Source: Ciona intestinalis
Lineage: Eukaryota; Chordata; Ascidiacea; Phlebobranchia; Cionidae
Direction: 5' to 3'
Length of the DNA stretch: 64,000 nucleotides
Assembly: GCF_000224145.3 (NCBI RefSeq)
Contig: NW_004191385.1
Span: 1 to 64,000, forward strand
The position numbers and the translations under genes are program-made. Under the pieces are notes generated by a model. It saw only the letters and a list, made by a program, of their open reading frames with translations. It was not told where the DNA came from and did no database searches. Of this stretch, positions 12,901 through 24,019 are shown piece after piece (positions within the stretch are counted from its first letter, which is position 1; each line of letters starts with the position of its first letter).

Positions 12901-15900
12901 GCCCCCGAAACCAGTAAGTGAACATTATATACATGGTGGATATGATGGTTGCATGATAATGTGTTCTTAGCATGTTCATCATATGGAGGATACACATCCA
13001 CATAAAGATCCAACACCTGATGAACCTCCAACACAAATAGACAACATCAGCGTAACGACGACAACATCGTCCGTGTCAGATGTAGATTCAGAAACTTCCG
13101 GTCCCAATATGGGTCCCAACATAATGGGTCCTAACGTAACAGGTCCCGCTTCCGAAACAAACAAACTCGTTTACGACGACATCTCAAAACTTGAGGAAAA
13201 ATTAAACCTTGTTGAGAATTTGGACGGAGCTGAAATGTCGGTTGTAAGTCAACCATTGCATGTTCTTGGTTTGTTTATGTTATTTTAAGTTAATTTTGTT
13301 GTTTCAACATATTCGTAAAACCTGGTGTTATGACATCATGAATATGCGATTGTTATTCTACTATGATGTCACAGGAGGAAAGAGAAGAGCGGATAAAGTC
13401 GGAGAAAATGCGAGAAGCTCTTGAAAAGATGAAAGAAGCAAGGATACAAAAGGTGGGTGTGATGTCATAATCATCTTTGTAACAGTGTGTGTTCTATTTG
13501 GGTGAGATCGTACAGTAAGGCATGTCTTGGAACGTGGGATATAGGCCAGAATTGACCTGTTACCCCAACATCTAGTGTGGTACAACCCATTAGTGGCCAC
13601 TGAGTTGAAGCAATTGCTGTTTCTTGCCCAAGTACATATATGACCTCAGTTACAATGTAAACACCCAACCAATGCCCTGTCATGGTTGCATTGACGGAGG
13701 TTTGTCGTGATATTTAAGGTGACGTAGATAATATAAGAAGCACCCGGTTAATAATATTCAACTTGGGGTGAACAAGATTATGTTTAGTTTGTGGTGAAAG
13801 TCTACAACAAGGACGATAGTTCGAAGACGGTTGTGATCGACGAACGGATGACAGTTCGTGTTGTGATGAAACAATTGATCGAGAAGAATCATTATGACAC
13901 GTCATCTAACTGGGCGCTTATTGAAGAATTGCCCAGTTTGTTTATGGGTGAGTTTGGGGGTATATAAGGTGGGGAAAGATGGGACACTATATAAATAAAA
14001 AAACGTATCCTCACAACTCCCATAGACTGTTGTTAATTTTAAAACACGATCAGGATATTTGGATATTATGCGTTAAAGGTGTCTCATCTTACCCCACTCT
14101 ACTAAATACCAATATCTTACTTACTTTATATAAAGTGTTCTTTTTATATATATATATAATATCTTGGCTGTTTCCCCTTGCTTGGTCTGTTTCCTAAATT
14201 TAACGCAATATTAAAGATTACAAAATGAACAACTTTGCTTAAGATTTGTATGATTAGACCGAATGTTCGAAGAACACGAGAAACCTTGCGAGATTATGAC
14301 GCATTGGACGCGAGATACGACCAACCAACTTCGATTTGTGGAACGTAAAGATAAATATGCTTTGTTTAAAAATCCGCAGGTAACTTATTTATGAATCAAC
14401 ATATTTATGTTAGGTGGTCGCTGATGTGGAGTTTGATATTTTGTCTATCAGAAAAAAGTGTCTGATTGACTCTGACCTAAGAAAAAGTCCTGGCTTCCTT
14501 AAGAGAGTCATTTGCGACTTATAAGTTCAATTTAGACCTTTTTCTTGTGTTGGTTCTGCTGTAACATACATACCCTGTTGTAAGTCTGAAACTTCCTGAG
14601 ATGGGTTGGAGGTTTCTTTCAAACACGAGGGGCATCATATGTTGTGTATTGGGTTGGTTTGGTTGCAATTATAATTAGTCATAATTAATTACTTTATTAT
14701 CATCTGGTTGTAATTTATTTTAATGAAGCAATTTACTCATCAAACAACAACAGATGTTTCTGTTGCATTATCAGTGAAAAGACTGAATAGACTTGCTGAA
14801 ACATCTGTTATCGAATAATTATGTTTATGTCCCAGCATTACCTGTTAAGCCAATCGGACAACCAGGATCAAATGCAAGAACGACATAAGCAGACATTACT
14901 TGAGGTGAATATTTCAATTTTTATTTTAACCAAATGAAATGTCAACACACAAATCGAAATATTATAATCCTCAATAAATTACACCAGACATAACATGTAT
15001 ATTAGCCATGCCTTTGTAATGCGCAAAATAATAACCAACTAATTCAACACTTTAAATAAAATCATTATAACATTATTAACATGTTCATCGTGTTATAATG
15101 CTTGTTTAACCTCTTGTATATTTTTAACCCAAGAGTTTCAACCCCTGCTAGTTGTGCCAGATGTTCATGTTATTACTGATGTAACTTGTATAATAATTAT
15201 TACATATTATGATCGTTTTTCTAATAAAACATTTTTCCCCAGGAGTTTTTCTCGGGCAAAGGTCCAAGTTCAGGCGTGCCAGAAGTTGAGGGCTTCCTTC
15301 ATATTAAAAGTGAAGGAAAGTCATGGTCGCGTAAATATTGTGTGTTACGTTCATCGGGGTTGTATGTTAGCAAGGGTGGGGAACCTAAGAAAGGGAAGAA
15401 GGTGGGTTGTGGTTGCTTGTGATATATCATGTGTGTGGCTCCACGTAATGTAGTTGTTGTGTTTGCTTCCAAGTAATACTGTGTCCTCATATTTCACACA
15501 AGTATGAAAACTGTTTTAAAACAAAGATTGGTTTAGTTATTCACGAAAGTATATGATTATGTTACTAAGTGAGTCGGTACTTATCAAACTGTAAGTTGCC
15601 CTGATGTCCTTGCAGCAGCTTTAGTAATAAAGTTTCGGGATTCTTATATCGCTTGTTTTGCGATCATCCCGTTAGTATTTCCAAATGTTTTGCACGTAAA
15701 TGTTTGCCAACCGATATAACTATAGTATCGTTGGTAAAAATGCAAATGGTTTTGATTTCATTGCAAACCAATATTTTCTTAAATATTCCGTAACACAAAC
15801 CTGATGTATTATGACGTAACAATTAAGGTTTCCGACCTCACTTGTCTCATTATGTTCGAACAATCGTTATTATACCTCGGACGTGGTTGGAAGAAAAGAT

Positions 15901-18900
15901 TTAAATCTCCGTTTGATTATGGGTTCGCACTAAAGGTATTGTGATGTCATAATTATTGTTGATTGTGTGCGAACAATAGATTTAGGTAATTATTATAAAA
16001 ACATCATTATCCTCTTGTATTGTTAGATTTAAATGCATGGAAAGTTGTGAGTATTTTGGTAACCAGGTGTTAGTAATACATTACATATATGGGCGATGGT
16101 TTAGTATGTTGTATTCTATATGGGTGAGGTTCTAGCTTAGGATTTAAAGCCAGATTTGGAAAGTACGTTCCTGTCTATGTATATGTGTGTTCGTTGTATT
16201 ATAATGCTCTTTATCACCATCTAGAGACCAGAGTTCCAGATAAAATCGAAGCACATAAAATATCTTTGTTGTGAAGATTTTAAATCCTTGATGAGGTGGA
16301 CGGTTGGTATACGACTCGCTAAGGTGGGTTGTAGGGGTAAAGGGGGGTTGGGGGGTAAAGGGGGGTGGGGGGTAAAGGGGGTGTTTGTTGTGAGGGTTGG
16401 AGGAGAGTTGGCATATGCTGGATTGGAAATTCAGTTTTGCACATGGGATAGTTTTTTAACAATTTTCTTTTTTACGTCTATAATATGTTTTTTGTTTTAA
16501 GTACTGCTCTTTTTAAACTATATGGTAATATTTATTACAAACGGTCCACACAAGTTTTCTTCGAAATTGTTGGTGATTTTTACCGAATCAGTGGTTGCAT
16601 GGGTTATGATGAGTTATGTGTTACAGTACGGGAAACAATTACTCGATAATTACGAGAAGACGAACGAAGACATGAAGTCGCAATCGGTCGTTGCATCGCA
16701 TTTCGCGTTCAGACAACAACAGATGGGTCAGTAACCTATGTGTGTAACTTGTTTATCCTTGCATGGCGGGGCAACGACAGTCGTTATAACATACACCTCG
16801 TCGTTATAACATACAGTTCTGTTTCATACACCTCGTGCCCGTTTACAAGTTACCATGTTTGTAACTTTGTGAATGATTGCTTTCGATTAGTAACAATTGA
16901 GTTGGATTAATCTTCGTTAAATGGCCAACACAACACACTACAATACAAAGCTTATCCTCCATAGAATCTGCGGCGAATAAATCCCCAAAGAAAGTCGATC
17001 ACAACAAACCAAGTAACCCAACGAGGGGCATGGGGGTTAAGAATATATTCGAAGGAGCGTGGAAGCGAGCCGAGGCCGACGCTCCTTTGCCTACTGAGGT
17101 AATCTGTGCGTGGCCACCATGTTTTAAAATTTTAGTAAAATCTGGGGTGACACTGGTAAAATGCAGTAAACTTATCCCATAGTTGTCAAACATAAGAAAC
17201 ATTCAAAAACCAAGATGAAATTTCACCTTTATTATTGATCGCATGCTTTTAGCTGTATGCTTGTTTGTATCTCATCCCTATTATTGTTTATTGTTGTTGA
17301 CATCCAGACCACACAAGTCCACACCGAAGATCGGAATCAATCCAACGTAACTCGAGCAAAATCCGTGTGGAAACCCAACAAGAAGTCGACGAATTGGTGG
17401 GACCTTGAGGAGGACCAACAGGTGGGAGGGTTGTGGTCTATATGGGTCACCATATGGGTGCAGTTCTTGTAAGAGGATAATTCTGGGATTAAGGTCAGAG
17501 TTGACCCGTCACCCCAACACCCGGGATTCTACAACTTATTATTAAGCAGTGGCAGCAATGAGCCTTGAACCCGATATCCTTTGGTCACAATACCCAACAC
17601 TTATATTTAACCAAACATCTTGTATTTACAGGAGGATGAGATGCCTGAACCAACCCAACAAACACAAGGTATTTATATTGTTTCTATGTTCCACCTACTT
17701 AACCACATAAATACTTTGGTTGCAGCTCCACCATCACCCCCCATTCCCCCACCAGCGGAAGATCTCCCCCCACCCCCACCCATGGGTGAATACGACATGC
17801 CCCCGCCACCCATGGACACCCAATATTACCCCCCTCCTCCTCCACCAGGCAACAAACCCACATTCATGTCGTACGGGGACCCCCTACCCCCACCACCCCC
17901 TCCAGCAGGGGGAATGCCACCCCCACCTACCATGTCAATGCCCCCTCCTCCCCCAGCGACATCAATGCCGCCCCCACCCCCCCTTAAACCCTCCAAGAAA
18001 CCCCCGCCCCCGCTGCCACAGAAACATAATTACAGCAACAACAACAACCACCTCCCACGACACGATTCTCTAGAGGACGACCCCCCACTCTTCCAACCCC
18101 CGCCCCCATTCAAACCCTCGCCCCTCACATGTTATTATTCCAACTTAACTTATTCATCGGACGACTTCCCCCCACCCCCACCATTCGTGCAACATCTAAA
18201 GGTGAATGTTTGGGAAATATTATGATTATTATAAAAGTGTAACAAATCATCTGACGGTTGTTGTGTGTCGTTGTATGACAGACGAAACATAAAATTCAAC
18301 AATTGCCAGAAGATAATACAAATATGTTTCAGTGCAAACATGGCAGCTCGTGTGTAAGATACCACTATGTTGGTGTCATAACTGACCAGAAATCCTTGTT
18401 TGATTCATGTATTATATTATGATAATAACAACAAATATATTGAAAGGAATCATTCGCCGGTGTTAACGAGGCTGGTTCAAATCTTCCAACCAAGAATATT
18501 CTTTCGCAAATTAAATCAAAATCACCGATGAGGTAAATATTGGGTAATTAATGTTGGATACCGTAAGGTTAAATATGGAGTGGCTAACTCTGGTATCGTC
18601 TGTTTTAATCACTCAACATTTGAGGTGCGTGTGCATATCAGATTAACACTTTTTAAGTTGAAATATCAAAAACTGCTGTAATAGTTATAAATAAAATATG
18701 AATTTTCAGTTCTACTTCTTGCCATTTTACAAAATGTGTGTTTTTATCAAATGTTGTTAAACCCCAAACCATGTGTTCTGCATGAATTTGATTCGCGGTG
18801 ATTTTTCAAAAAACTTTTCCCGTTTCTATATATTTTCGTGCGTTTACTTCTTGATGCCAAAGCTTATACAACTTCAACGCATCTCTGCCTCCCCTGCAAT

Positions 18901-19021
18901 TACTAAACATGGGTGCTTATGTAGTTAAATATGATGATTATACAGGTTTGGGCTTGGTAAGCGAGCCCCACCTCCTCCTCGTAGAAACGCTGGCACGCGA
19001 CTCTCATCAAAGAAACGTTGA
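9905..19021 (+). CDS. MRL adaptor protein (Mig-10/RIAM/lamellipodin family)
   Basis: Twenty-one exons with consistent phases: 9905-9964, 10313-10406, 10761-10847, 11332-11399, 12375-12548, 12674-12913, 12971-13243, 13375-13452, 13788-13947, 14258-14379, 14836-14904, 15243-15401, 15828-15935, 16225-16323, 16627-16730, 16951-17098, 17308-17421, 17632-17668, 17726-18201, 18447-18532 and 18946-19021; 943 residues. The N-terminus has two acidic leucine-rich segments (MDNLDDVLGDLLGELEGLTQ and EDIDLNSMLDDLC) like the talin-binding helices of RIAM. A short charged coiled coil (about 333-358) precedes a Ras-association domain (about 359-452, with VVKVYNKDDSSKTVVIDERM and FVERKDKYALFKNPQ). A PH domain follows at about 486-600 (EGFLHIKSEGKSWSRKYCVL). 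Long proline-rich runs from about 720 should bind Ena/VASP and profilin. Family role: links Rap/Ras GTP and phosphoinositides to actin polymerisation and, via talin, to integrin activation. Confidence 0.93.
13545..13645 (-). repeat. SINE body fragment
   Basis: In an MRL intron: GTACAACCCATTAGTGGCCA and the following GAGTTGAAGCAATTG segment match the reverse complement of the composite SINE body. Confidence 0.65.
13965..14103. mobile_element. Cimi-like MITE (TAAGRTGGGGWAAGATGGGACA family)
   Basis: In an MRL intron. The left end has GGTGGGGAAAGATGGGACA and the right end TCTCATCTTACCCCACTCTA, an inverted repeat. The interior has the family's AAAACACGATCAGGATATTT segment. Related copies lie at 26057, 45697, 51612 and 63227. 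Confidence 0.8.
16742..16890 (-). repeat. SINE tail unit
   Basis: In an MRL intron, reverse-complement copy of the ~98-bp tail (GGCGGGGCAACGACAGTCGT, then TACAAGTTACC), with a short internal duplication around ACATACACCTCGTCGTTATA. Confidence 0.75.
17505..17600 (-). repeat. degenerate SINE head/body
   Basis: In an MRL intron: GTGGCAGCAATGAGCCTTGA and nearby sequence match the reverse complement of the tRNA-like head B-box region. Confidence 0.55.
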
Positions 19022-19292
19022 ATATTTGCATGGCAGCTCATCCTGACACTTATCCATGTGCAATGCACTGTTACTTGCACTATACTTGTTTTTAGATGTT
19101 CCATTCTATGTGTAAATATGTCAACATGTAATCTGGATTAAATATACAGTGAATGTCGTAACTTGATGGTTCTTTATCCAATCATACCCGTATTGATCAA
19201 CAAAATCCTCGCTAAATATGTTTATTAAACTCTTTATAGAAATAATATTAATGTGTATTTACAAACCATCTTACAAATAAAATAGGCGCGCG
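19022..19292. other. convergent 3' intergenic space, MRL and COG8
   Basis: About 270 bp between two stop codons that face each other. On the plus strand ATTAAA occurs near 19137. On the minus strand the sequence just below 19293 reads with an AATAAA-like signal (plus-strand TTTATT). The two 3' UTRs may overlap. Confidence 0.5.
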
Positions 19293-20981
19293 TTATGTTT
19301 GACCGTCAACAACAACGGGGGGGTCGGGTGTCTCTGCCACAGTTTCTTCAACATTGGGTTCGGGGAACTTTGGCAATATATTCCCGATAACGGTGGCGTC
19401 ACCACAGGATCGGAGTGAAACAGAGGTGGAACCAAGCAATTCCATCATTGAATTATTTGGAAACAAATTAACGAGACACGAGTTTAGATGTGGAATCACT
19501 GTGTCTTTGAAAACATCACAAAATAAAACAAAGCACGAAAGTTCCCGCTCACTAAAACCAGATTCCTCAGTTTTATAAAACATTGCAATGGATTCCGCCA
19601 CTTTGACCAACGAAGCGTCCAGTAACATCGGTATGTCAACCAACATGAACACTGGACATCCAACGCGGAAGTTATTAAACAAACCTAACACATTGTTCAC
19701 ATATTCAGCTAATGGTGGATACTCCAGCAACTGTACTGGGGGTGCTTCACTTTTATCGACGCTTGTCGCTCGTTCAATTGTTTTATCAAACCTTGTAGTT
19801 GCTGTGAATGAATACGACATCATGTTGGTGTGAAAATGTTGGGTGGAAACCTCGATGCCTTCCGTGAAGATCTTTAAATAAACTTTGTGAAACTTTTTAA
19901 TCAGTAAGTTTCGAAAGTCAGCGCCAACTCTGCTAAAAGATTGCCCAAAGTACATACATTGTCCCAGTAGTGAATCAAGTCTGGTCCCAACGCCGATCTC
20001 TAAACTTTCATCCAAAGATTTAAGGAAACAGTTGACCCTGTAATTCATCCAGCAGTAAAATATATTCGCACTCGATGCATCTTCAGTTTTATTGAAAAGA
20101 TAAACGTCCATATCGTCGGTGAATATCGCTCGATACTGTGTCACGATATCGAACAGATGAACTCGACACACTTCAATGATTTTCGTTATTCGTTCGAACG
20201 CCTCCAACTCCCCACCACCAGATGGCACTGCAGCCAACAAACCATCCAACCATGAATTCCTCGCTTGGAGAAACTTCACCCTCAGTTCAACTTCACTGAA
20301 GCAATCCAACCTTCGAATGAAGCCGACAGTTTTGAGACAAGCGGGCAGAGATAAAGTTGAATGGAGTTGGTTCAATAATTGCTCCAACATGAGTTGTGTG
20401 GTTCGTTGCACGTCACCAATCACCGTGTTCAAAGCTGGGATATCACTCACGAACAATTTCTTCCCGAATCTTTTCACGAAGAACATTAATTCCAATGCAT
20501 CTTCATAATATTGGTTTCTTACACAAGTGTCCATGAGTTGTGGTATTTCTAATATCTCCAACAACCCAGTGTGTCGCGTTAATGTGAGCGAGTTAGCTTG
20601 CCGCACAGAAACAATGTCGGTTGCTTCCTTTATAAACTGTCCCCCCCGATCAGCGAACTGCGGCATCTTCTCAATAAGACCTTGTAATCGAGTCTCGACT
20701 AAACTGAAATCATCGTAAATATCTTTGGAACATTTAGCGGTTCGTATGAAAGTCTTGTAGTTATGAAACGCAAGGTTCTGCGTGCTTTCCAACACACCTT
20801 GTTTCTCCGCATCCAACCTCACGGGTTCGTGGGCCAACCTGCCAACATCGAACGTACATAAAGTTGACAAATATTTGAAAAACTCAGGGTTGATAATTTC
20901 TTCATCATTGAAATCGTTCTTAAATATTGAGGTGAGGATACTTTCATCATCTATGTCGACGTGGGGGGATACCTGATCCAT
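19293..20981 (-). CDS. COG8: conserved oligomeric Golgi complex subunit 8
   Basis: A single uninterrupted frame of 562 residues from ATG at 20981 to the stop at 19293. This is unlike its intron-rich neighbours, although the protein is of normal type and length for COG8 (human about 612). Segments that mark the family include FFKYLSTLCTFDVGRLAHEP near the N-terminus, the helical rod region with IEKMPQFADRGGQFIKEATD, and QANSLTLTRHTGLLEILEIP. COG8 belongs to lobe B of the COG tether, which returns Golgi glycosylation enzymes by retrograde vesicle traffic. It lies tail to tail with the MRL gene and upstream of the KCTD gene on the same strand. The absence of introns may mean an old retrocopy replaced the original gene, or simple intron loss. 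The frame is intact, so I call it functional. Confidence 0.93.
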   Translation of the reverse strand: MDQVSPHVDIDDESILTSIFKNDFNDEEIINPEFFKYLSTLCTFDVGRLAHEPVRLDAEKQGVLESTQNLAFHNYKTFIRTAKCSKDIYDDFSLVETRLQGLIEKMPQFADRGGQFIKEATDIVSVRQANSLTLTRHTGLLEILEIPQLMDTCVRNQYYEDALELMFFVKRFGKKLFVSDIPALNTVIGDVQRTTQLMLEQLLNQLHSTLSLPACLKTVGFIRRLDCFSEVELRVKFLQARNSWLDGLLAAVPSGGGELEAFERITKIIEVCRVHLFDIVTQYRAIFTDDMDVYLFNKTEDASSANIFYCWMNYRVNCFLKSLDESLEIGVGTRLDSLLGQCMYFGQSFSRVGADFRNLLIKKFHKVYLKIFTEGIEVSTQHFHTNMMSYSFTATTRFDKTIERATSVDKSEAPPVQLLEYPPLAEYVNNVLGLFNNFRVGCPVFMLVDIPMLLDASLVKVAESIAMFYKTEESGFSERELSCFVLFCDVFKDTVIPHLNSCLVNLFPNNSMMELLGSTSVSLRSCGDATVIGNILPKFPEPNVEETVAETPDPPVVVDGQT

Positions 20982-21647
20982 GTTTAACCAACTATAATGT
21001 TGTTGCCTGTTCGATAAATGTATGAAAGTAACTTGTTCTTAACACAGGGCAGCAACTACATATAAACCTTGTGCCCACTTAAACTTTGCGGGTGATTTTT
21101 TTATGTATGGCTGACAATTTAGACAACCTATTAGTGACCACTGGGTTGGAGCAATTGTCGTTTAGTGTCTTGCCCAAGAACACACGTATGCAATGTTACC
21201 AGGGTTGAGTATCGAACCCAATATTCTCTGGTTACGGTGCAAGCGCCTAACCCTATACCGTAACGTCATCATCTTATTGTTATTTTTCAACCACTAAACG
21301 ACTTTTTTTACATTCTGCAGTCAGTTATATTCGCGCTACGTCAATAACAACGTAAACTCACGTTCTAACTTTGAATTTGTAAACAAACCTACACGTATTC
21401 ATTACTAAAGTATTTTTAAAGCACAGTCGAAATAAAACCGCCATTACCGGTCTCTGCCTCATAAATATTTGGTATAGTAATCCATACGGTTGATAATTCA
21501 ACTGTGGTTGATAATTTGTTCTAATTTTATCTTAATAAAAAAACTCTTAGACCCAAGCAACAAATTTAATCGAATTCACAAATTATATAAACGTCATCAC
21601 ACTGAAACGTCATCATAATTACGTCACAACACTAATAAGCAATATCT
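20982..21647. other. intergenic, COG8 promoter and KCTD 3' flank
   Basis: Holds a SINE copy at 21103-21263 and AT-rich sequence. No other gene seen. Confidence 0.55.
21103..21263 (-). repeat. composite SINE, head and body
   Basis: Reverse-complement copy: TTAGTGACCACTGGGTTGGA and TTGCCCAAGAACACACGT (body), then a degenerate tRNA-like head ending near CGCCTAACCCTATACC. The tail is absent. Confidence 0.75.
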
Positions 21648-24019
21648 TCATGTCTTCGAATTAAGTTTTGAGTTCTTATTGGTTGAGGTTGAAGACGTGG
21701 TATTGATGACGTCATCATGATTATGACGTGGGCGAGCTACAACCCACTCAGTGAAATGCGATGACGACTCACTACCGCCACCTGACGCCGCGAGGATGGA
21801 GAAGCCAGAACTAAGGAAGGTTTCCAGCACCTGTGGTGTATGATGGTGTTAATAAAGTAACTATGACACAGTGGTTGGCGCTATTTGGTTGTCGAAATTA
21901 TCAGCCATACAATACGTGGTAACTTGTAAGGAAAACAGAACGCCGTTGTATAAGAACTGTGTCGTTGCCCTCAAACAAGTTTCATTCATATATAACACAC
22001 AACCTTGATTGAGTTGATTTGACAAAACGCGTTGATGGGGAACCGAATCACGTGGGTAGGATCTTGGTTCCAAGTGCATTTATCAGCTGATGTGATGACG
22101 TCATATACTTCCGGGAAAATGGAGGCGATGATTGATTTGTTCCCACCGAGACAAATTCTCTCACCAAGGTCGGGTACGGTACGAATGACAACGCAATCCT
22201 GTGGGAGTTTATCAGCATAATGGAGGTGAATTGAAACAACCAATATTTACGATAGACATAACTTAAATATCTTCAATTACAGACCATCATTAAGCAAAAC
22301 AACGAAGAAAAGAGAATTAGCAGCAAAACGACAGCCGTTTAAACATAATATGGAGAGAATACAAATGAAATACGCATGACTGTAAATCCAACTTACGGTG
22401 AGTTTGAGTTAATTAGAATAAATTACTTTTATTATGGGAAGAAGAAAACAGTAAATATTAGAACGTGCAATAATTAAAAACAATTTTCTAACTGACATGC
22501 TCTCAGAAATAGTTTTCCATGGCATGTCGAATGTCATATTGTCGCTAACAGCTTATGAATGTATTTTCGTGATCGTGTTAGATAATATAAACAAGTTTCA
22601 TATATTTAACACTCTCTACTCACTTTATGCGTCTTCGAAACCCGTCTGCTCTCCTTGAACTGCTCAAGTTGTCCCACCATGAGTTTCAACTCAAAGAATC
22701 TTGCTTCCTGCAAGAGTTGATCCAGTTCATGGAAATCATCGGGTAACGCAAGGTTGGAGGTTCGTAGGAAGTTGAGGATGTGACGAAACATGTTTCCGTC
22801 TCGATCGATGAAGTAATGTTGTTTCAATGTGTCGAGGACGATCGGCTGTAAAATGGACAGGTGAATACATGTTTGTGTACTTGTGTGGGTGATGTATTTA
22901 TATTGATAAAGGTTAAGATGGTTTAGTATAAATGGGGTAAGATGGGACATGTTCCATTTATAATAATTACAGAATTATATACCCGTAGGTTTACGACTGT
23001 AAAAGCGCGTTGTTAATTGTTAGAAACACGATTAGGAAATATAGGTAAACTAGATACGGGGGTAACGGGTTCGAGCCTAGACGCTGCCACCGTGGTGGAC
23101 ATATATGCATGTACTACAAACACGTAGATTTTACAGTCTTACCTCCGCTCCACTAAACAACCTCCCGAGTTTGGAATCCGGGAACTTTGTTAAAGTTTCC
23201 AAGGACGACGTATATATGTGGCCGCCCACGTCTATATGAACAGGTGCGGCGTATCTACTTGGTACAGCTGCCTTCGGTACCCCTACTAACCTGTGTGACG
23301 TAGTTAGTGACGTTGTTATAGTTGGTGACGTAGTTATAGTTAGTGGCGTAGCTTTAGTTAATGACGTATAGTTATAGTTAGTGACGTAGATGCATAGTTA
23401 ATGACGTAGTAAGTGACGTATGCACCACAATACTTACGTAGGTTGTTCATGGTTAGGTGTGGTTCGTATGTTAGGTTGATTGTATCGGATATCGGGAGGC
23501 GTACGCGGTGGTCGAGTGTCGTTCGATGTCGGTGGTTTGTCCGTTCTCTGCTAACATTGTGACGTCATAACAACATGCACTATGACGTAATAACCCTACC
23601 TTCGTTATCCTTCTTCCGTCATGTTCTGGCATGGGAGGAGCGGATATCGCGTGTCTCAACTTCTTCTTCAGCGGGTATTGGATGTTTTGGTGGATCGAAC
23701 CTGTGAATGGTGGTTATGACGTAACAATACCTCTGTTGCATCTACTGTGGCGTCACCGCCGTTTCTATTATGACGTCATCAACAACATCAGCTATTATTG
23801 ACGTCGTTAATAACGATTCAGGGAAATCGTCCATCAGTATCTAATAGCAGTTCCCTATTACCTCACATCCGGTTGACTATACCTCATTATGACGTCATAA
23901 CTTATAATATTCGATCGCTATACACCGCGTAACCACTGACCTGGAACCGCAGGGCTGGCTACCCCCACTATTGAAGGACCATCGGCGAAATGTATCTTCT
24001 TATCCTGACTGCGTTTCAT
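21648..24019 (-). CDS. BTB/POZ protein of the KCTD1/KCTD15 type
   Basis: Minus-strand exons, 5' to 3': 24019-23941, 23700-23600, 23290-23143, 22845-22624, 22198-22004 and 21830-21648; about 310 residues. The third and fourth exons encode the T1/BTB domain ([55 protein letters not shown]). The fifth and sixth carry the C-terminal half typical of KCTD1/15 ([50 protein letters not shown]). Vertebrate KCTD1/15 repress AP-2 (TFAP2) activity and act in neural crest and Wnt signalling; the same is inferred here. The junction between exons 2 and 3 is one base out of phase with the obvious GT-AG pair. A donor five bases downstream (GG|gttatt) restores the frame but is weak, so this border is uncertain. 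Confidence 0.88.
21895..21975 (+). repeat. SINE tail fragment
   Basis: In the KCTD last intron region: ACGTGGTAACTTGTAAGG and CAGAACGCCGTTGTATAAGA match the ~98-bp tail with an internal deletion. Confidence 0.6.
22925..23043. mobile_element. truncated Cimi-like MITE
   Basis: ATGGGGTAAGATGGGACATG followed by TTGTTAGAAACACGATTAGG matches one end and the interior of the TGGGGTAAGATGGGACA family. The far end is not recognisable. It lies in a KCTD intron. Confidence 0.55.
23292..23425. repeat. short tandem repeat of GTTAGTGACGTAGTTATA-like units
   Basis: Six to seven imperfect units of about 18-25 bp, each with TGACGTA, in KCTD intron 2 just upstream (in gene orientation) of the exon at 23290. 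TGACGT is a CRE half-site, but I see nothing that shows regulatory use. Confidence 0.7.

Noticed and set aside
12620-13036. 138-codon antisense frame
   Set aside because: It is the shadow of the proline-rich MRL exon; the sense strand has matching phases and RIAM-like content.
23292-23425. CRISPR-like repeat array
   Set aside because: The units are directly tandem and imperfect, with no regular unique spacers, and the DNA is animal. It is a simple tandem repeat.
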